Source: UBA4246 sp045113695 | GTDB taxonomy: Bacteria; Bacillota; Clostridia; Christensenellales; Aristaeellaceae | Direction: 5' to 3' | DNA length: 21,561 bases | NCBI GenBank assembly: GCA_045113695.1 | Contig: JBGUJG010000022.1 | Coordinates: 1 to 21,561 of the forward strand | In this document: positions 7,167-13,974 of the stretch, one piece after another | Numbering within the stretch: the stretch's first letter is position 1 | How the letters are laid out: every line of letters starts with the position of its first letter | Translations under genes and position numbers: made by a program | The notes under the pieces: generated by a model | What the model saw: only the letters and a program-made list of their open reading frames with translations | Databases searched by the model: none | What the model was told of the DNA's origin: nothing

Positions 7167-7388
7167 TCAGATGGCGACGTCGTAAATGTCGTGCGAGTTG
7201 TTGACGTTCCTTTTTCTGGGCGGGGCAGGGTTGATCTTGCGGGCAATGGCTTCGGCGATAGCGTCATAGTTTTCGCCGTTGACGATATCGTCCACGGTAT
7301 TGGTTGTATTTTTCGGGCTGGGGTTTTTGTTGACCGTACCGCCGGCCGCCTGGCCGAGCTGCTGCAGTCCGAGTTCATCGTTCTTCAT
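7167..7388 (-). CDS. Double-glycine leader peptide precursor 3 (first gene of the operon)
   Basis: The product is 73 residues. A short leader (DELGLQQLGQAAGG, Gly16-Gly17) is followed by about 56 residues rich in Asn, Pro and Lys (TVNKNPSPKNTTNT...) with one likely helix (YDAIAEAIARKI) and no cysteine. Its mature part does not resemble those of the other two precursors, so the genes share an export signal rather than one fold. AAAGGAC lies seven bases before the ATG. It could be a second component or an inducing peptide. Function unknown. Confidence 0.75.
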   Translation of the reverse strand: MKNDELGLQQLGQAAGGTVNKNPSPKNTTNTVDDIVNGENYDAIAEAIARKINPAPPRKRNVNNSHDIYDVAI

Positions 7389-7424
7389 GGTTTTTGTCCT
7401 TTCATTCTTTGTTTTTCTATGCTG

Positions 7425-7461
7425 CTTCGTTTGGAAGCAATTGTTTTCTTTGTTTGGAAGC
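7425..7461 (-). promoter_or_regulatory. Paired 14-bp direct repeats upstream of the peptide operon
   Basis: On the minus strand GCTTCCAAACAAAG (7448-7461) and GCTTCCAAACGAAG (7425-7438) are identical at 13 of 14 positions and start 23 bases apart, about two helical turns. They lie 37-73 bases before the first peptide start, where a regulator of a bacteriocin-like operon could bind. No promoter could be placed with confidence; a TTGCTT inside the second repeat may serve as part of a -35 box. Confidence 0.55.
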
Positions 7462-7468
7462 GCTTGCT

Positions 7469-7488
7469 CTGACAGGACTTTCTGTCAG
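7469..7488. repeat. Short inverted repeat next to the direct repeats
   Basis: CTGACAG (7469-7475) and CTGTCAG (7482-7488) are perfect inverted 7-mers around a 6-base loop. They lie immediately upstream of the paired repeats in the peptide-operon leader. This could be an operator or a short RNA hairpin. Confidence 0.5.
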
Positions 7489-7576
7489 GGCGTTTACATA
7501 AATTGATACGGGGCTCCGGAAGAGATGGCAGCTGACCGGCAGTATTTTTCAAATCTTTTTTCGAGTTTTTTTCAAA

Positions 7577-7612
7577 ACGGAAGGGGCCGCCAGTGCGGCA
7601 CCCCCGTTTTTT
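7577..7612 (+). terminator. Orphan plus-strand terminator-like hairpin
   Basis: GGGGCCGC (7583-7590) pairs with GCGG plus CCCC (7595-7604, two-base bulge) around CAGT, and CGTTTTTT follows. It points along the plus strand, yet there is no plus-strand gene upstream of it. It may end a short antisense or small RNA, or stop read-in towards the promoter at 7624. Confidence 0.5.
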
Positions 7613-7623
7613 GATAGCAGTTA

Positions 7624-7652
7624 TTGACATATGGCAAAAACTCAGGTAGAAT
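7624..7652 (+). promoter_or_regulatory. Sigma-A-type promoter of the DUF134/chromate-transporter operon
   Basis: A consensus TTGACA (7624-7629), a 17-base spacer and TAGAAT (7647-7652) lie 31 bases before the start codon at 7684. It is the strongest promoter in the window by eye. Confidence 0.9.
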
Positions 7653-7683
7653 ATGAATAACCCATCCCGGAAAGGAGATGCTT

Positions 7684-8421
7684 ATGCCAAGGCCGGTCAG
7701 ATGCCGCCGGATCGAGCGGCTGCCGGTTTACCGCAGTTTTTCGCCCGATGACGCTGCGGCGGAAGAAAGCGTCCGGATGACGGTGGACGAGTATGAGGCC
7801 CTGCGGCTGCTGGATGATGAAGGCCTCACCCAGGAGGCCTGCGCTGCCCGGATGCACATTGCCCGCACCACGGTCACCGCGATCTATGACAGCGCGAGAA
7901 AAAAGGTGGCGGACGTCCTCGTTCACGGAAAGAGGCTGCTGATCACAGGCGGATGCTGCGCATTCGAGCCGGTTGAGATCCATCAGGAAATTATGGAGAA
8001 AGGAAGCGGAACCATGAGAATCGCGGTTGCATACGAAAACGGGGAGATCTTCCAGCACTTCGGCCATACGGAACAGTTCAAACTGTACGACGCCGCGGAC
8101 GGAAAGATCACCAACGAACAGGTGGTGGATACCAACGGAAGCGGACACGGGGCGCTGGCCGGATTCCTTCAGGCGGCGAAAGCCGATGCCCTGATCTGCG
8201 GCGGCATCGGCATGGGCGCCCAGATGGCGCTGGCAGACGCAGGCATTGCCCTCTACGCCGGCGTGCGCGGATCGGCGGACGCGGCTGCGAGAGCCCTCGC
8301 GGAGGGTCATCTGGCCTATGATCCGGACGCGCGCTGCGATCATCACGGCGGCCGTCATGAGGGCGGCTGCGGGCATCACGGCGGGGAGGACTGCGGGCAG
8401 AATCACTGCCGTCAGGATTGA
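7684..8421 (+). CDS. DUF134 helix-turn-helix protein fused to a NifX/NafY-like cofactor-binding domain
   Basis: The 245-residue product has two domains. Residues 1-95 are DUF134 (MPRPVRCRRIERLP start, helix-turn-helix around 45-75), a putative DNA-binding fold. Residues 111-215 are the dinitrogenase Fe-Mo cofactor-binding type (MRIAVAYENGEIFQHFGH; CGGIGMGAQ). The tail from about 218 is His/Cys/Gly-rich (DHHGGRHEGGCGHHGG), a probable metal site. A metal- or cluster-responsive regulator is an inference. The ATG at 7684 is chosen over one at 7678 because AAAGGAG (7671-7677) would abut the latter. An internal ATG at 8014, preceded by AAAGGAAG, could also give the second domain alone. The two transporter genes follow within four bases. 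Confidence 0.88.
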   Translation: MPRPVRCRRIERLPVYRSFSPDDAAAEESVRMTVDEYEALRLLDDEGLTQEACAARMHIARTTVTAIYDSARKKVADVLVHGKRLLITGGCCAFEPVEIHQEIMEKGSGTMRIAVAYENGEIFQHFGHTEQFKLYDAADGKITNEQVVDTNGSGHGALAGFLQAAKADALICGGIGMGAQMALADAGIALYAGVRGSADAAARALAEGHLAYDPDARCDHHGGRHEGGCGHHGGEDCGQNHCRQD

Positions 8422-8424
8422 CCG

Positions 8425-9009
8425 ATGAGCATACTGCCTGATCTGTTCCTGACATTCGCAAAGATTGGCCTGTTCACCTTCGGCGGAGGATACGCCATGA
8501 TCCCGCTGATCAGGAATGAGTGCGTGGAGAAAAAGCGCTGGATCACCCACGACGAGATGATGAACGTCACGGTGATTGCCGAGTCCACGCCGGGGCCGAT
8601 CGCCATCAACTGCGCGACCTTCGTCGGCTACAGGCAGAAGGGCCTGGCCGGAGCCGCCGCGGCGACGGTTGGCATCGTACTCCCGTCGTTCTGCATCATT
8701 TTTCTGATCTCCTTGTTCCTGGATCATTTCCTGGAGATTGCGTGGATCGCCCACGCGTTCGTGGGAATCAAGGCCGCCGCCGGCATTCTGATCGTTGACG
8801 CGGCTGTGAAAATGATCCGGAAAATGCAGAAAAAGCCCCTCCCGCTGGCGATCCTGGCCTGCGCCTTTCTCGCCATGCTGCTGACCGGCATGTTTGCCCT
8901 GCACGTTTCCTCCGTCACGCTGATGCTGGCCGCGGCGGCCGTCAGCCTCGCGGTATTCCTGACGAAGCGGATCCCGGAAAGGAGGGTGCGGCAGAAGGAT
9001 GATCTTTGA
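8425..9009 (+). CDS. Chromate-transporter family protein, first half-size subunit
   Basis: This is a 194-residue integral membrane protein of the CHR family. Signature motifs are FTFGGGYAMIPLI near residue 16 and the ESTPGPIAIN loop near 52-61, followed by several hydrophobic segments. CHR genes occur as full-length fusions or as adjacent half-size pairs that act together; this is a pair. The substrate in anaerobes may be sulfate or another oxyanion instead of chromate. It starts four bases after the DUF134 fusion stop with a weak AGGA site, and its 3' end overlaps the second subunit by 11 bases. Confidence 0.92.
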   Translation: MSILPDLFLTFAKIGLFTFGGGYAMIPLIRNECVEKKRWITHDEMMNVTVIAESTPGPIAINCATFVGYRQKGLAGAAAATVGIVLPSFCIIFLISLFLDHFLEIAWIAHAFVGIKAAAGILIVDAAVKMIRKMQKKPLPLAILACAFLAMLLTGMFALHVSSVTLMLAAAAVSLAVFLTKRIPERRVRQKDDL

Positions 9010-9562
9010 TCTGCTGATCGGCTTTCTGAAAGTGGGCCTGTTTGCTTTCGGCGGAGCATACGGCGCGATTCCCCTGATCCGGGACGTGGTGCTTTCATAC
9101 GGCTGGATGGACGATGAGATGCTGACGTACATGATCGCGGTCAGCGAGAGCACGCCGGGGCCCATCATGGTGAACCTGGCCACCTATGTGGGCAGTTCGC
9201 AGGCGGGCTTTTGGGGTGCGCTGGCCGCGACGGCGGCTGTCGTGCTTCCTTCCTTCGTCATCATTCTGCTTATCACGGTCCTGCTGAAAAAGCTGCTGAA
9301 AAAACCGTATGTGCAGGCTGTGCTGGGGGGACTCAAGCCGTGCGTCACCGGCATGGTCCTCGCGGCCGGCCTGTTGATGGTGCTGCGGCAATGCTTCGGC
9401 AGCGTCAGGGAACCGTCTGTGAATCCGGCGGCAGTGCTGATCACGGCGTTCCTTGCTCTGGTCTGGCTTGGCTCCGGAAAGGTCCTCAAAAAAGGGCTCT
9501 CGCCCATGGGCCTGATCGGCATCTCCGCAGCGGCCGGTATCGTGGTGTATGGTTTTGTCTGA
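8999..9562 (+). CDS. Chromate-transporter family protein, second half-size subunit
   Basis: The product has 187 residues and belongs to the same CHR half-domain family as the preceding gene: LFAFGGAYGAIPLIRD near 16-30 and SESTPGPIMVN near 50-60, then hydrophobic segments to the end. It overlaps the previous gene by 11 bases. AAGGAGG lies about 13 bases before the ATG and a closer AGAAGG is also present. The two half-proteins probably assemble as a heterodimer with opposite topology, as inferred for paired CHR proteins in other Bacillota. It is the last gene of the plus-strand operon. Confidence 0.92.
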   Translation: MIFDLLIGFLKVGLFAFGGAYGAIPLIRDVVLSYGWMDDEMLTYMIAVSESTPGPIMVNLATYVGSSQAGFWGALAATAAVVLPSFVIILLITVLLKKLLKKPYVQAVLGGLKPCVTGMVLAAGLLMVLRQCFGSVREPSVNPAAVLITAFLALVWLGSGKVLKKGLSPMGLIGISAAAGIVVYGFV

Positions 9563-9569
9563 AACAAGC

Positions 9570-9605
9570 GCAGCGCCTCCGGGCCGTCCGGTCCGGAGGC
9601 GCTGC
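9570..9605. terminator. Hairpin between convergent operons
   Basis: GCAGCGCCTCCGG (9570-9582) and its exact complement (9593-9605) form a 13-bp stem with a 10-base loop, seven bases after the second transporter stop. There is no strong T-run on the plus strand; on the minus strand GCTTGTTTC follows. It is probably a two-way transcription barrier. Confidence 0.65.
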
Positions 9606-9643
9606 TGCGTTCAGGGATGAGGAGCGGCCGCCAAAGGAAAACT

Positions 9644-9663
9644 CCCCGCCCGATCGGGCGGGG
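9644..9663 (-). terminator. Terminator-like palindrome after the phosphofructokinase gene
   Basis: CCCCGCCCGATCGGGCGGGG is a perfect 20-base palindrome. On the minus strand it is followed by AGTTTTCC. It lies 29 bases past the phosphofructokinase stop. Confidence 0.65.
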
Positions 9664-9692
9664 AAGTGCGGAAACGTCTGATATATCAGCTG

Positions 9693-10766
9693 TCAATCAC
9701 CGAACGAAATGCCGATATTTTTCGCCAGGTCCACCATCTGGTGGTCTTCGGGCACCAGCTTGGGCACGCCGGCGATGTCGCTGAGCTTGTTGTGGGTGAT
9801 CTCGTTGCCGACCAGGGCGACGGTGTAGCCGTATTTGTCCTTCTTGATCAGGTCGGCGGCATGGACGCCGAACTGGGTGGACAGCACGCGGTCGTAGGCC
9901 GAGGGAGTGCCGCCGCGCTGGATATGGCCGGGCACGACGGCCCGGGCTTCGACCCCGGCCAGCTCCTGCAGCTGTTCGGCGATCCGGTAGGCGATGCCGT
10001 GGAAGCCGGCGTCCTTGCGGGCGGCCTCGCGCTCCTTGCGCTTGAGCTTGGCTTCCTTCTTGTCCATGGCGCCCTCGGCTACGGCGATGATGGAGAAGGC
10101 CTTGTTGTTGCGGGCGCGGGCCTCCACGATCTCGGCGACCTTTTCGATATCGTAGGGGATCTCGGGCAGGAGGATGGCGTCCGCCCCGCCGGCCATGCCG
10201 CTGTACAGGGTCAGCCAGCCGGCCTTGTTGCCCATGATCTCCACCACGATGACGCGGCCGTGGCTGGCGGCGGTGGTGTGCAGGCGGTCGATGACCTCGG
10301 TGGCGATGTCGACGGCCGTGTGGAAGCCGAAGGTAAAGTCCGTCCCGTAGATGTCGTTGTCGATGGTCTTGGGCAGGCCGATCACGTGCAGGCCTTCCTC
10401 ACTCAGCAGGTTCGCCGTCTTGTGCGTCCCGTTGCCGCCCAGGGTCACCAGGCAGTCCAGCTTCAGGTCCTCATAGGTTTTTTTCATCGCGGCGACCTTG
10501 TCCACGTTGTCGTCGCCCAGCGACCGCATCTCGCGGAACGGCCGGCGGCTGGAGCCCAGGATCGTGCCGCCCAGGGTCAGGATGCCGGAAAAGTCCTGCT
10601 TGCGCATCAGACGGAACTCGCCCTCGATCAGGCCGCGGTAACCGTCCAGGATGCCGATGATCTCGGCGTCGAAGGTCTCGTAGGCCGCGCGGGCGACGCC
10701 GCGGATGGCCGCGTTCAGGCCGGGGCAGTCCCCGCCGGCGGTCAGGATGCCGATTCTGCGTTTCAT
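9693..10766 (-). CDS. pfkA: 6-phosphofructokinase, probably ATP-dependent, clade with PKTIDND
   Basis: The enzyme phosphorylates fructose 6-phosphate in glycolysis. The 357 residues include ILTAGGDCPGLN at 7-18, GGNGTHKTA at 110-118, PKTIDND at 132-138 with the catalytic Asp136, MGNKAGWL near 177 and PGHIQRGG near 278. Gly113 at the position that separates ATP from pyrophosphate enzymes favours ATP, while Lys133 is the residue shared with PPi enzymes; this mixture is known in the so-called group III ATP enzymes. Asn112 stands where most ATP enzymes have Asp. GGGAGG lies seven bases before the ATG. It follows the DUF853 ATPase by 42 bases and is probably cotranscribed with it. Confidence 0.95.
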   Translation of the reverse strand: MKRRIGILTAGGDCPGLNAAIRGVARAAYETFDAEIIGILDGYRGLIEGEFRLMRKQDFSGILTLGGTILGSSRRPFREMRSLGDDNVDKVAAMKKTYEDLKLDCLVTLGGNGTHKTANLLSEEGLHVIGLPKTIDNDIYGTDFTFGFHTAVDIATEVIDRLHTTAASHGRVIVVEIMGNKAGWLTLYSGMAGGADAILLPEIPYDIEKVAEIVEARARNNKAFSIIAVAEGAMDKKEAKLKRKEREAARKDAGFHGIAYRIAEQLQELAGVEARAVVPGHIQRGGTPSAYDRVLSTQFGVHAADLIKKDKYGYTVALVGNEITHNKLSDIAGVPKLVPEDHQMVDLAKNIGISFGD

Positions 10767-10808
10767 GTGTTTTCCTCCCGTCTGTATGATGGATTGGTCT
10801 TGATCGCT

Positions 10809-12611
10809 TTATCTTCTGGTGGACTTGATGCCCAGGATACCCAGGATGGTCCGGGTGATCGTGCGGCCGGTCTCCCGCCCGGCGCTGGTGGTGGCGGATT
10901 TGGCGAAGGAATCGATCATGGTCTGCAGATAGGTCTTCTGCGGTTTGGCGGTCGTTTCCTTGGGCTTGGCGACGGGCTTGGCTGTCTGCACCGGATCCAT
11001 CACAGCCGTATTCTGCTGGGTCTGCTGCGGGACATACTGGCCGGCCGCGGGATCCCACACCAGCACAGGGGGCTGTCCGCCCGGGGCGGCGGGCACCGTC
11101 TGCGGCGTCTGCTGCACGGGCTGGGGCTGCTGCACGGGCTGGGCCGGCTGGGTGTAGACGGGCTGCTGCATCTGGGGCAGCTCCTGCACCTCATAGGTGC
11201 CGGTCGCCGGGTTATAGACGCTGAAGGTCACCGGCCGGTAGGAAGGCTCGGCAGGGACAGCGCCGGCGGGCTGGCCGGCGTCCGGCTGGATGGGCTGAAC
11301 GACCTGCGTCTGCTGGACGCCTTCGGCCATATACCGGGCCGCCAGGATCTCGTAGGCGCTCTCCCGGTCATAGGCCTCGGCGTATCTTTCCTCAAAGGGG
11401 CAGGTGGCGATGAAGGTCTCCCGGAGATTGTCGGAGATCGTGCCGATGCTGCCCTGCGGCGGCAGGATGGTGGCCCGCTGGACGATCGAGGGCGTTCCGT
11501 CCCGGTCCAGGAAGGAAAGCAGGGCTTCGCCGGTTTTCAGGCTCGTCAGGGCTTCCTCGGTACTGAAGGCGGGGTTCTGCCGGAAGGTCTGGGCGGCGGC
11601 CCGCACGACCTTCTGCTCGGCCGGGGTAAAGGCGCGGAGAGCGTGCTGTACCCGGGCGGAGAGCTGGCTGAGGACGGTCGAGGGCACGTCCATCGGATTC
11701 TGCGTGATAAAGAAGACGCCGACGCCCTTGGAGCGGATCAGGCGGACGGTCTGCTCGATGCGCTCCATCAGGGCCTTGGGGCAGTCGTTGAACAGCAGAT
11801 GGGCCTCGTCAAAGAAGAAGACCATCTTGGGCAGCTCCTTGTCGCCGGTCTCGGGCAGGAGCTCGTACAGTTCGCCCAGCATCCACAAAAGGAAGGTGGA
11901 ATACAGGACGGGCTTGCTGAACAGCTTGTCCGCCGCCAGGATGTTGACGACGCCGTTGCCCGCTTCGTCCCGGGTGAACCAGTCGGCCAGGTCGAGGGCC
12001 GGCTCGCCGAAAAAGACGTTGCCGCCCTGGTCTTCCAGGATGGCGATGGCCCGCTGGATCGCGCCGACGGAGGCCTTGGTGATGTTGCCGTAGTTCAGGG
12101 TGTATCTGGAGGCGTTGTCGCCGACGTAGGCGAGCATGGCCTTCAGGTCTTTCAGGTCGATCAGCAGCATGCGCTCGTCGTCTGCGATGCGGAAGATCAG
12201 GTACAGCACGCCGGACTGGGTCTCATTGAGGCCCAGCATCCGGGACAGAAGGAGGGGCCCCATCTCGCTGACCGTGGTGCGGATCGGCGTGCCCCGCTCC
12301 CCGAACACGTCCCAGAAGCAGACGGGGGAGGCGGAGAAGGGGAAGCTGCTGACGCCGCAGGTGCCCAACCGCTCCTCGATCTTGGCGTTCATTTCGCCCG
12401 GCTTGGCCATGCCGGCCAGGTCTCCCTTGACGTCCGCCAGGAAGACGGGGACGCCCAGGCGGGAAAAGCCCTCCGCCAGCACCTGCAGGGTGACGGTTTT
12501 GCCGGTGCCGGTCGCACCGGAAATCAGGCCGTGGCGGTTGGCCATTTTCGGCAGCAGGCAGACGGCTCCGTCCCTGCTGGTGCCGACCCAGATGTTCTGA
12601 TCCAAAAGCAT
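10809..12611 (-). CDS. HerA-like ATPase, DUF853 family
   Basis: This 600-residue P-loop ATPase of the HerA/FtsK type is predicted to act on DNA. Walker A is GATGTGKT at 32-39 and Walker B is MVFFFDEAHLLF at 263-274; RLIRSKGVGVFFITQNP after it is the sensor region. The DUF853 core ends near 430. It is followed by a Gln/Pro/Val-rich low-complexity linker (430-545, with many PVQQ-type units) and a basic C-terminal tail (TGRTITRTILGILGIK). AAGGAGG lies eight bases before the ATG. The biological role of DUF853 proteins is not settled; repair or replication roles are suggested by relation to HerA. No NurA-like nuclease gene is adjacent. The upstream spacer contains heptad repeats. Confidence 0.93.
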   Translation of the reverse strand: MLLDQNIWVGTSRDGAVCLLPKMANRHGLISGATGTGKTVTLQVLAEGFSRLGVPVFLADVKGDLAGMAKPGEMNAKIEERLGTCGVSSFPFSASPVCFWDVFGERGTPIRTTVSEMGPLLLSRMLGLNETQSGVLYLIFRIADDERMLLIDLKDLKAMLAYVGDNASRYTLNYGNITKASVGAIQRAIAILEDQGGNVFFGEPALDLADWFTRDEAGNGVVNILAADKLFSKPVLYSTFLLWMLGELYELLPETGDKELPKMVFFFDEAHLLFNDCPKALMERIEQTVRLIRSKGVGVFFITQNPMDVPSTVLSQLSARVQHALRAFTPAEQKVVRAAAQTFRQNPAFSTEEALTSLKTGEALLSFLDRDGTPSIVQRATILPPQGSIGTISDNLRETFIATCPFEERYAEAYDRESAYEILAARYMAEGVQQTQVVQPIQPDAGQPAGAVPAEPSYRPVTFSVYNPATGTYEVQELPQMQQPVYTQPAQPVQQPQPVQQTPQTVPAAPGGQPPVLVWDPAAGQYVPQQTQQNTAVMDPVQTAKPVAKPKETTAKPQKTYLQTMIDSFAKSATTSAGRETGRTITRTILGILGIKSTRR

Positions 12612-12690
12612 GTGTGAGTCCTCCTTTAGTTCAAGGTAGAGAGTGGAGTTGAATGTGCGAAAGAGGAAATAGGCAGCAGGCAGAAAACAG

Positions 12691-12718
12691 TGAGGAGTTA
12701 GGAGTTAGGAGTGAGGAG
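12691..12718 (+). repeat. Heptad tandem repeat (TTAGGAG family), left arm
   Basis: Four contiguous 7-base units lie here: TGAGGAG, TTAGGAG, TTAGGAG, TGAGGAG. Related reverse-complement units (CTCCTCA, CTCCTAA) recur at 12746-12752 and 12777-12790, so the region can form a large cruciform. It lies between the ispDF and DUF853 genes. Confidence 0.85.
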
Positions 12719-12740
12719 TTGAAATTGGTTCATCATGACT

Positions 12741-12795
12741 ATTAACTCCTCACTAAGTGAGCGGAGCGAACGGTCACTCCTAACTCCTCACTCTA
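12741..12795 (-). repeat. Heptad repeat, inverted right arm with internal palindrome
   Basis: CTCCTCA at 12746-12752, CTCCTAA at 12777-12783 and CTCCTCA at 12784-12790 are the complements of the heptads at 12691-12718. Between them AGTGA (12755-12759) and TCACT (12774-12778) enclose GCGGAGCGAACGG. The spacer holds no gene or clear terminator for ispDF. Confidence 0.8.
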
Positions 12796-12810
12796 ATAAC
12801 CTCGGACCTT

Positions 12811-13974
12811 CTACTTTTCTTGCCGGTTTGCCTTATATCCGGGATTTTGGATAAGCAAAGCCGTGGCCATGGCGGAAATTCCTTCGCCGCGGCCCTCAAA
12901 GCTCATGTGTTCGGTGGTGGTGGCTTTGACGGACACCTGGGAAACGGGCAGGCCGAGGGCCCGGGCGGCGTTTTCCCGCATCTCAAGGATATAAGGGGCC
13001 AGCTTCGGGGCCTGGGCGACGATCGTCACATCGGCGTTGACCGGGCGGAAACCGGCTTCCCCGATCAGGCGGACCGTCTGTTCGAGCAGGATCAGGGAGG
13101 AGATGCCTTTGTACGCGGGATCACTGTCCGGGAAATGCCGGCCGATGTCCCCCAGGGCAGCGGCCCCGAGCAGGGCGTCCGCCAGGGCGTGGAGGGCCAC
13201 GTCTGCGTCCGAATGGCCGAGCAGGCCCTTTTCATAAGGGATCTCGACCCCGCAGAGAATAAGCCGGCGGTTTTCCGTCAGGCGGTGGGCGTCGTAGCCG
13301 CTGCCGATGCGGAAACCGGGGGTGAAAAAACGTTCAGCCATCCGCAGGTCCTCCGGGGTGGTCAGTTTGAGGTTGTCCGCGCTGCCCGGCACCAGGTACA
13401 CCTCGTGCCCGGAGGCTTCCGCCAGGGCGGCGTCGTCGGTATAGATTTCGGCTGCCCGGGCGTGGGCTTCCCGGATGAGGGACAGGCGGAAGCCCTGCGG
13501 CGTCTGCATCCGGTACAGATGCTCCCGCGGGATGGTTTCGATGACCCGCCCGTCCGGCTCCGCCCGCTTGAGCGTGTCGGTCAGCGGGACGGCCGCGGCG
13601 GCGGCCCCGTGGGCGACCGCGCCGTCCAGCACCCGGCGGACGGTGTCCGCGTCCAGAAGCGGCCTGGCCCCGTCGTGAATCAGCACGTACTCCGTGCCCT
13701 CCGGCACCAGGGCAAGCCCGCTGCGGACGGAGGCCTGCCGGCTGTCTCCCCCCGCCGCCATCGGGCAGCGGATACCGAAGCGGGCGAAGACTTCGCCGAA
13801 GATTTCGGTCTCTTCCCGGCGGACGACGGCAACCAGGCTGTCCACCACCGAAAGCAGCGTCCTCGCCGCCCGCACGCAGGCGGGCACGCCGCCCAGAGGC
13901 AGCAGGGTCTTGTTTTCAGCGATTCCCATGCGGGTGCCGCTGCCGCCGCAGAGAAGAATGCCGGTCGCGCTCAT
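12811..13974 (-). CDS. ispDF: Bifunctional IspD/IspF enzyme of the MEP isoprenoid pathway
   Basis: The 387-residue protein joins 2-C-methyl-D-erythritol 4-phosphate cytidylyltransferase (about 1-225) to 2-C-methyl-D-erythritol 2,4-cyclodiphosphate synthase (about 230-387). IspD features are LLCGGSGTRMG at the N-terminus and LIHDGARPL. IspF features are RIGSGYDAHRL with the metal-binding Asp/His, GHSDADVALHALADALLGA, DIGRHFPD, and the terminal FEGRGEGISAMA. Both halves look complete. The ATG at 13974 is chosen because GGAGG lies four bases upstream; the frame extends 22 codons further into the upstream gene. The start overlaps the DUF4364 stop as ATGA, so the two are translationally coupled. 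Confidence 0.95.
   Translation of the reverse strand: MSATGILLCGGSGTRMGIAENKTLLPLGGVPACVRAARTLLSVVDSLVAVVRREETEIFGEVFARFGIRCPMAAGGDSRQASVRSGLALVPEGTEYVLIHDGARPLLDADTVRRVLDGAVAHGAAAAAVPLTDTLKRAEPDGRVIETIPREHLYRMQTPQGFRLSLIREAHARAAEIYTDDAALAEASGHEVYLVPGSADNLKLTTPEDLRMAERFFTPGFRIGSGYDAHRLTENRRLILCGVEIPYEKGLLGHSDADVALHALADALLGAAALGDIGRHFPDSDPAYKGISSLILLEQTVRLIGEAGFRPVNADVTIVAQAPKLAPYILEMRENAARALGLPVSQVSVKATTTEHMSFEGRGEGISAMATALLIQNPGYKANRQEK

Noticed and set aside
7139..7378. A 79-codon minus-strand frame overlapping peptide precursor 3
   Set aside because: The alternative frame has no leader motif and no ribosome binding site, while the chosen frame has both.
7642..9183. A 513-codon minus-strand frame opposite the DUF134 and transporter genes
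   Set aside because: The plus-strand genes have promoter, ribosome binding sites and family motifs; the antisense translation has none.
9666..12617. A 983-codon open frame on the plus strand opposite phosphofructokinase and DUF853
   Set aside because: It is the antisense shadow of two clear genes in GC-rich DNA; the translation is low in complexity (Asp, Gly, His and Val rich) and matches no family.
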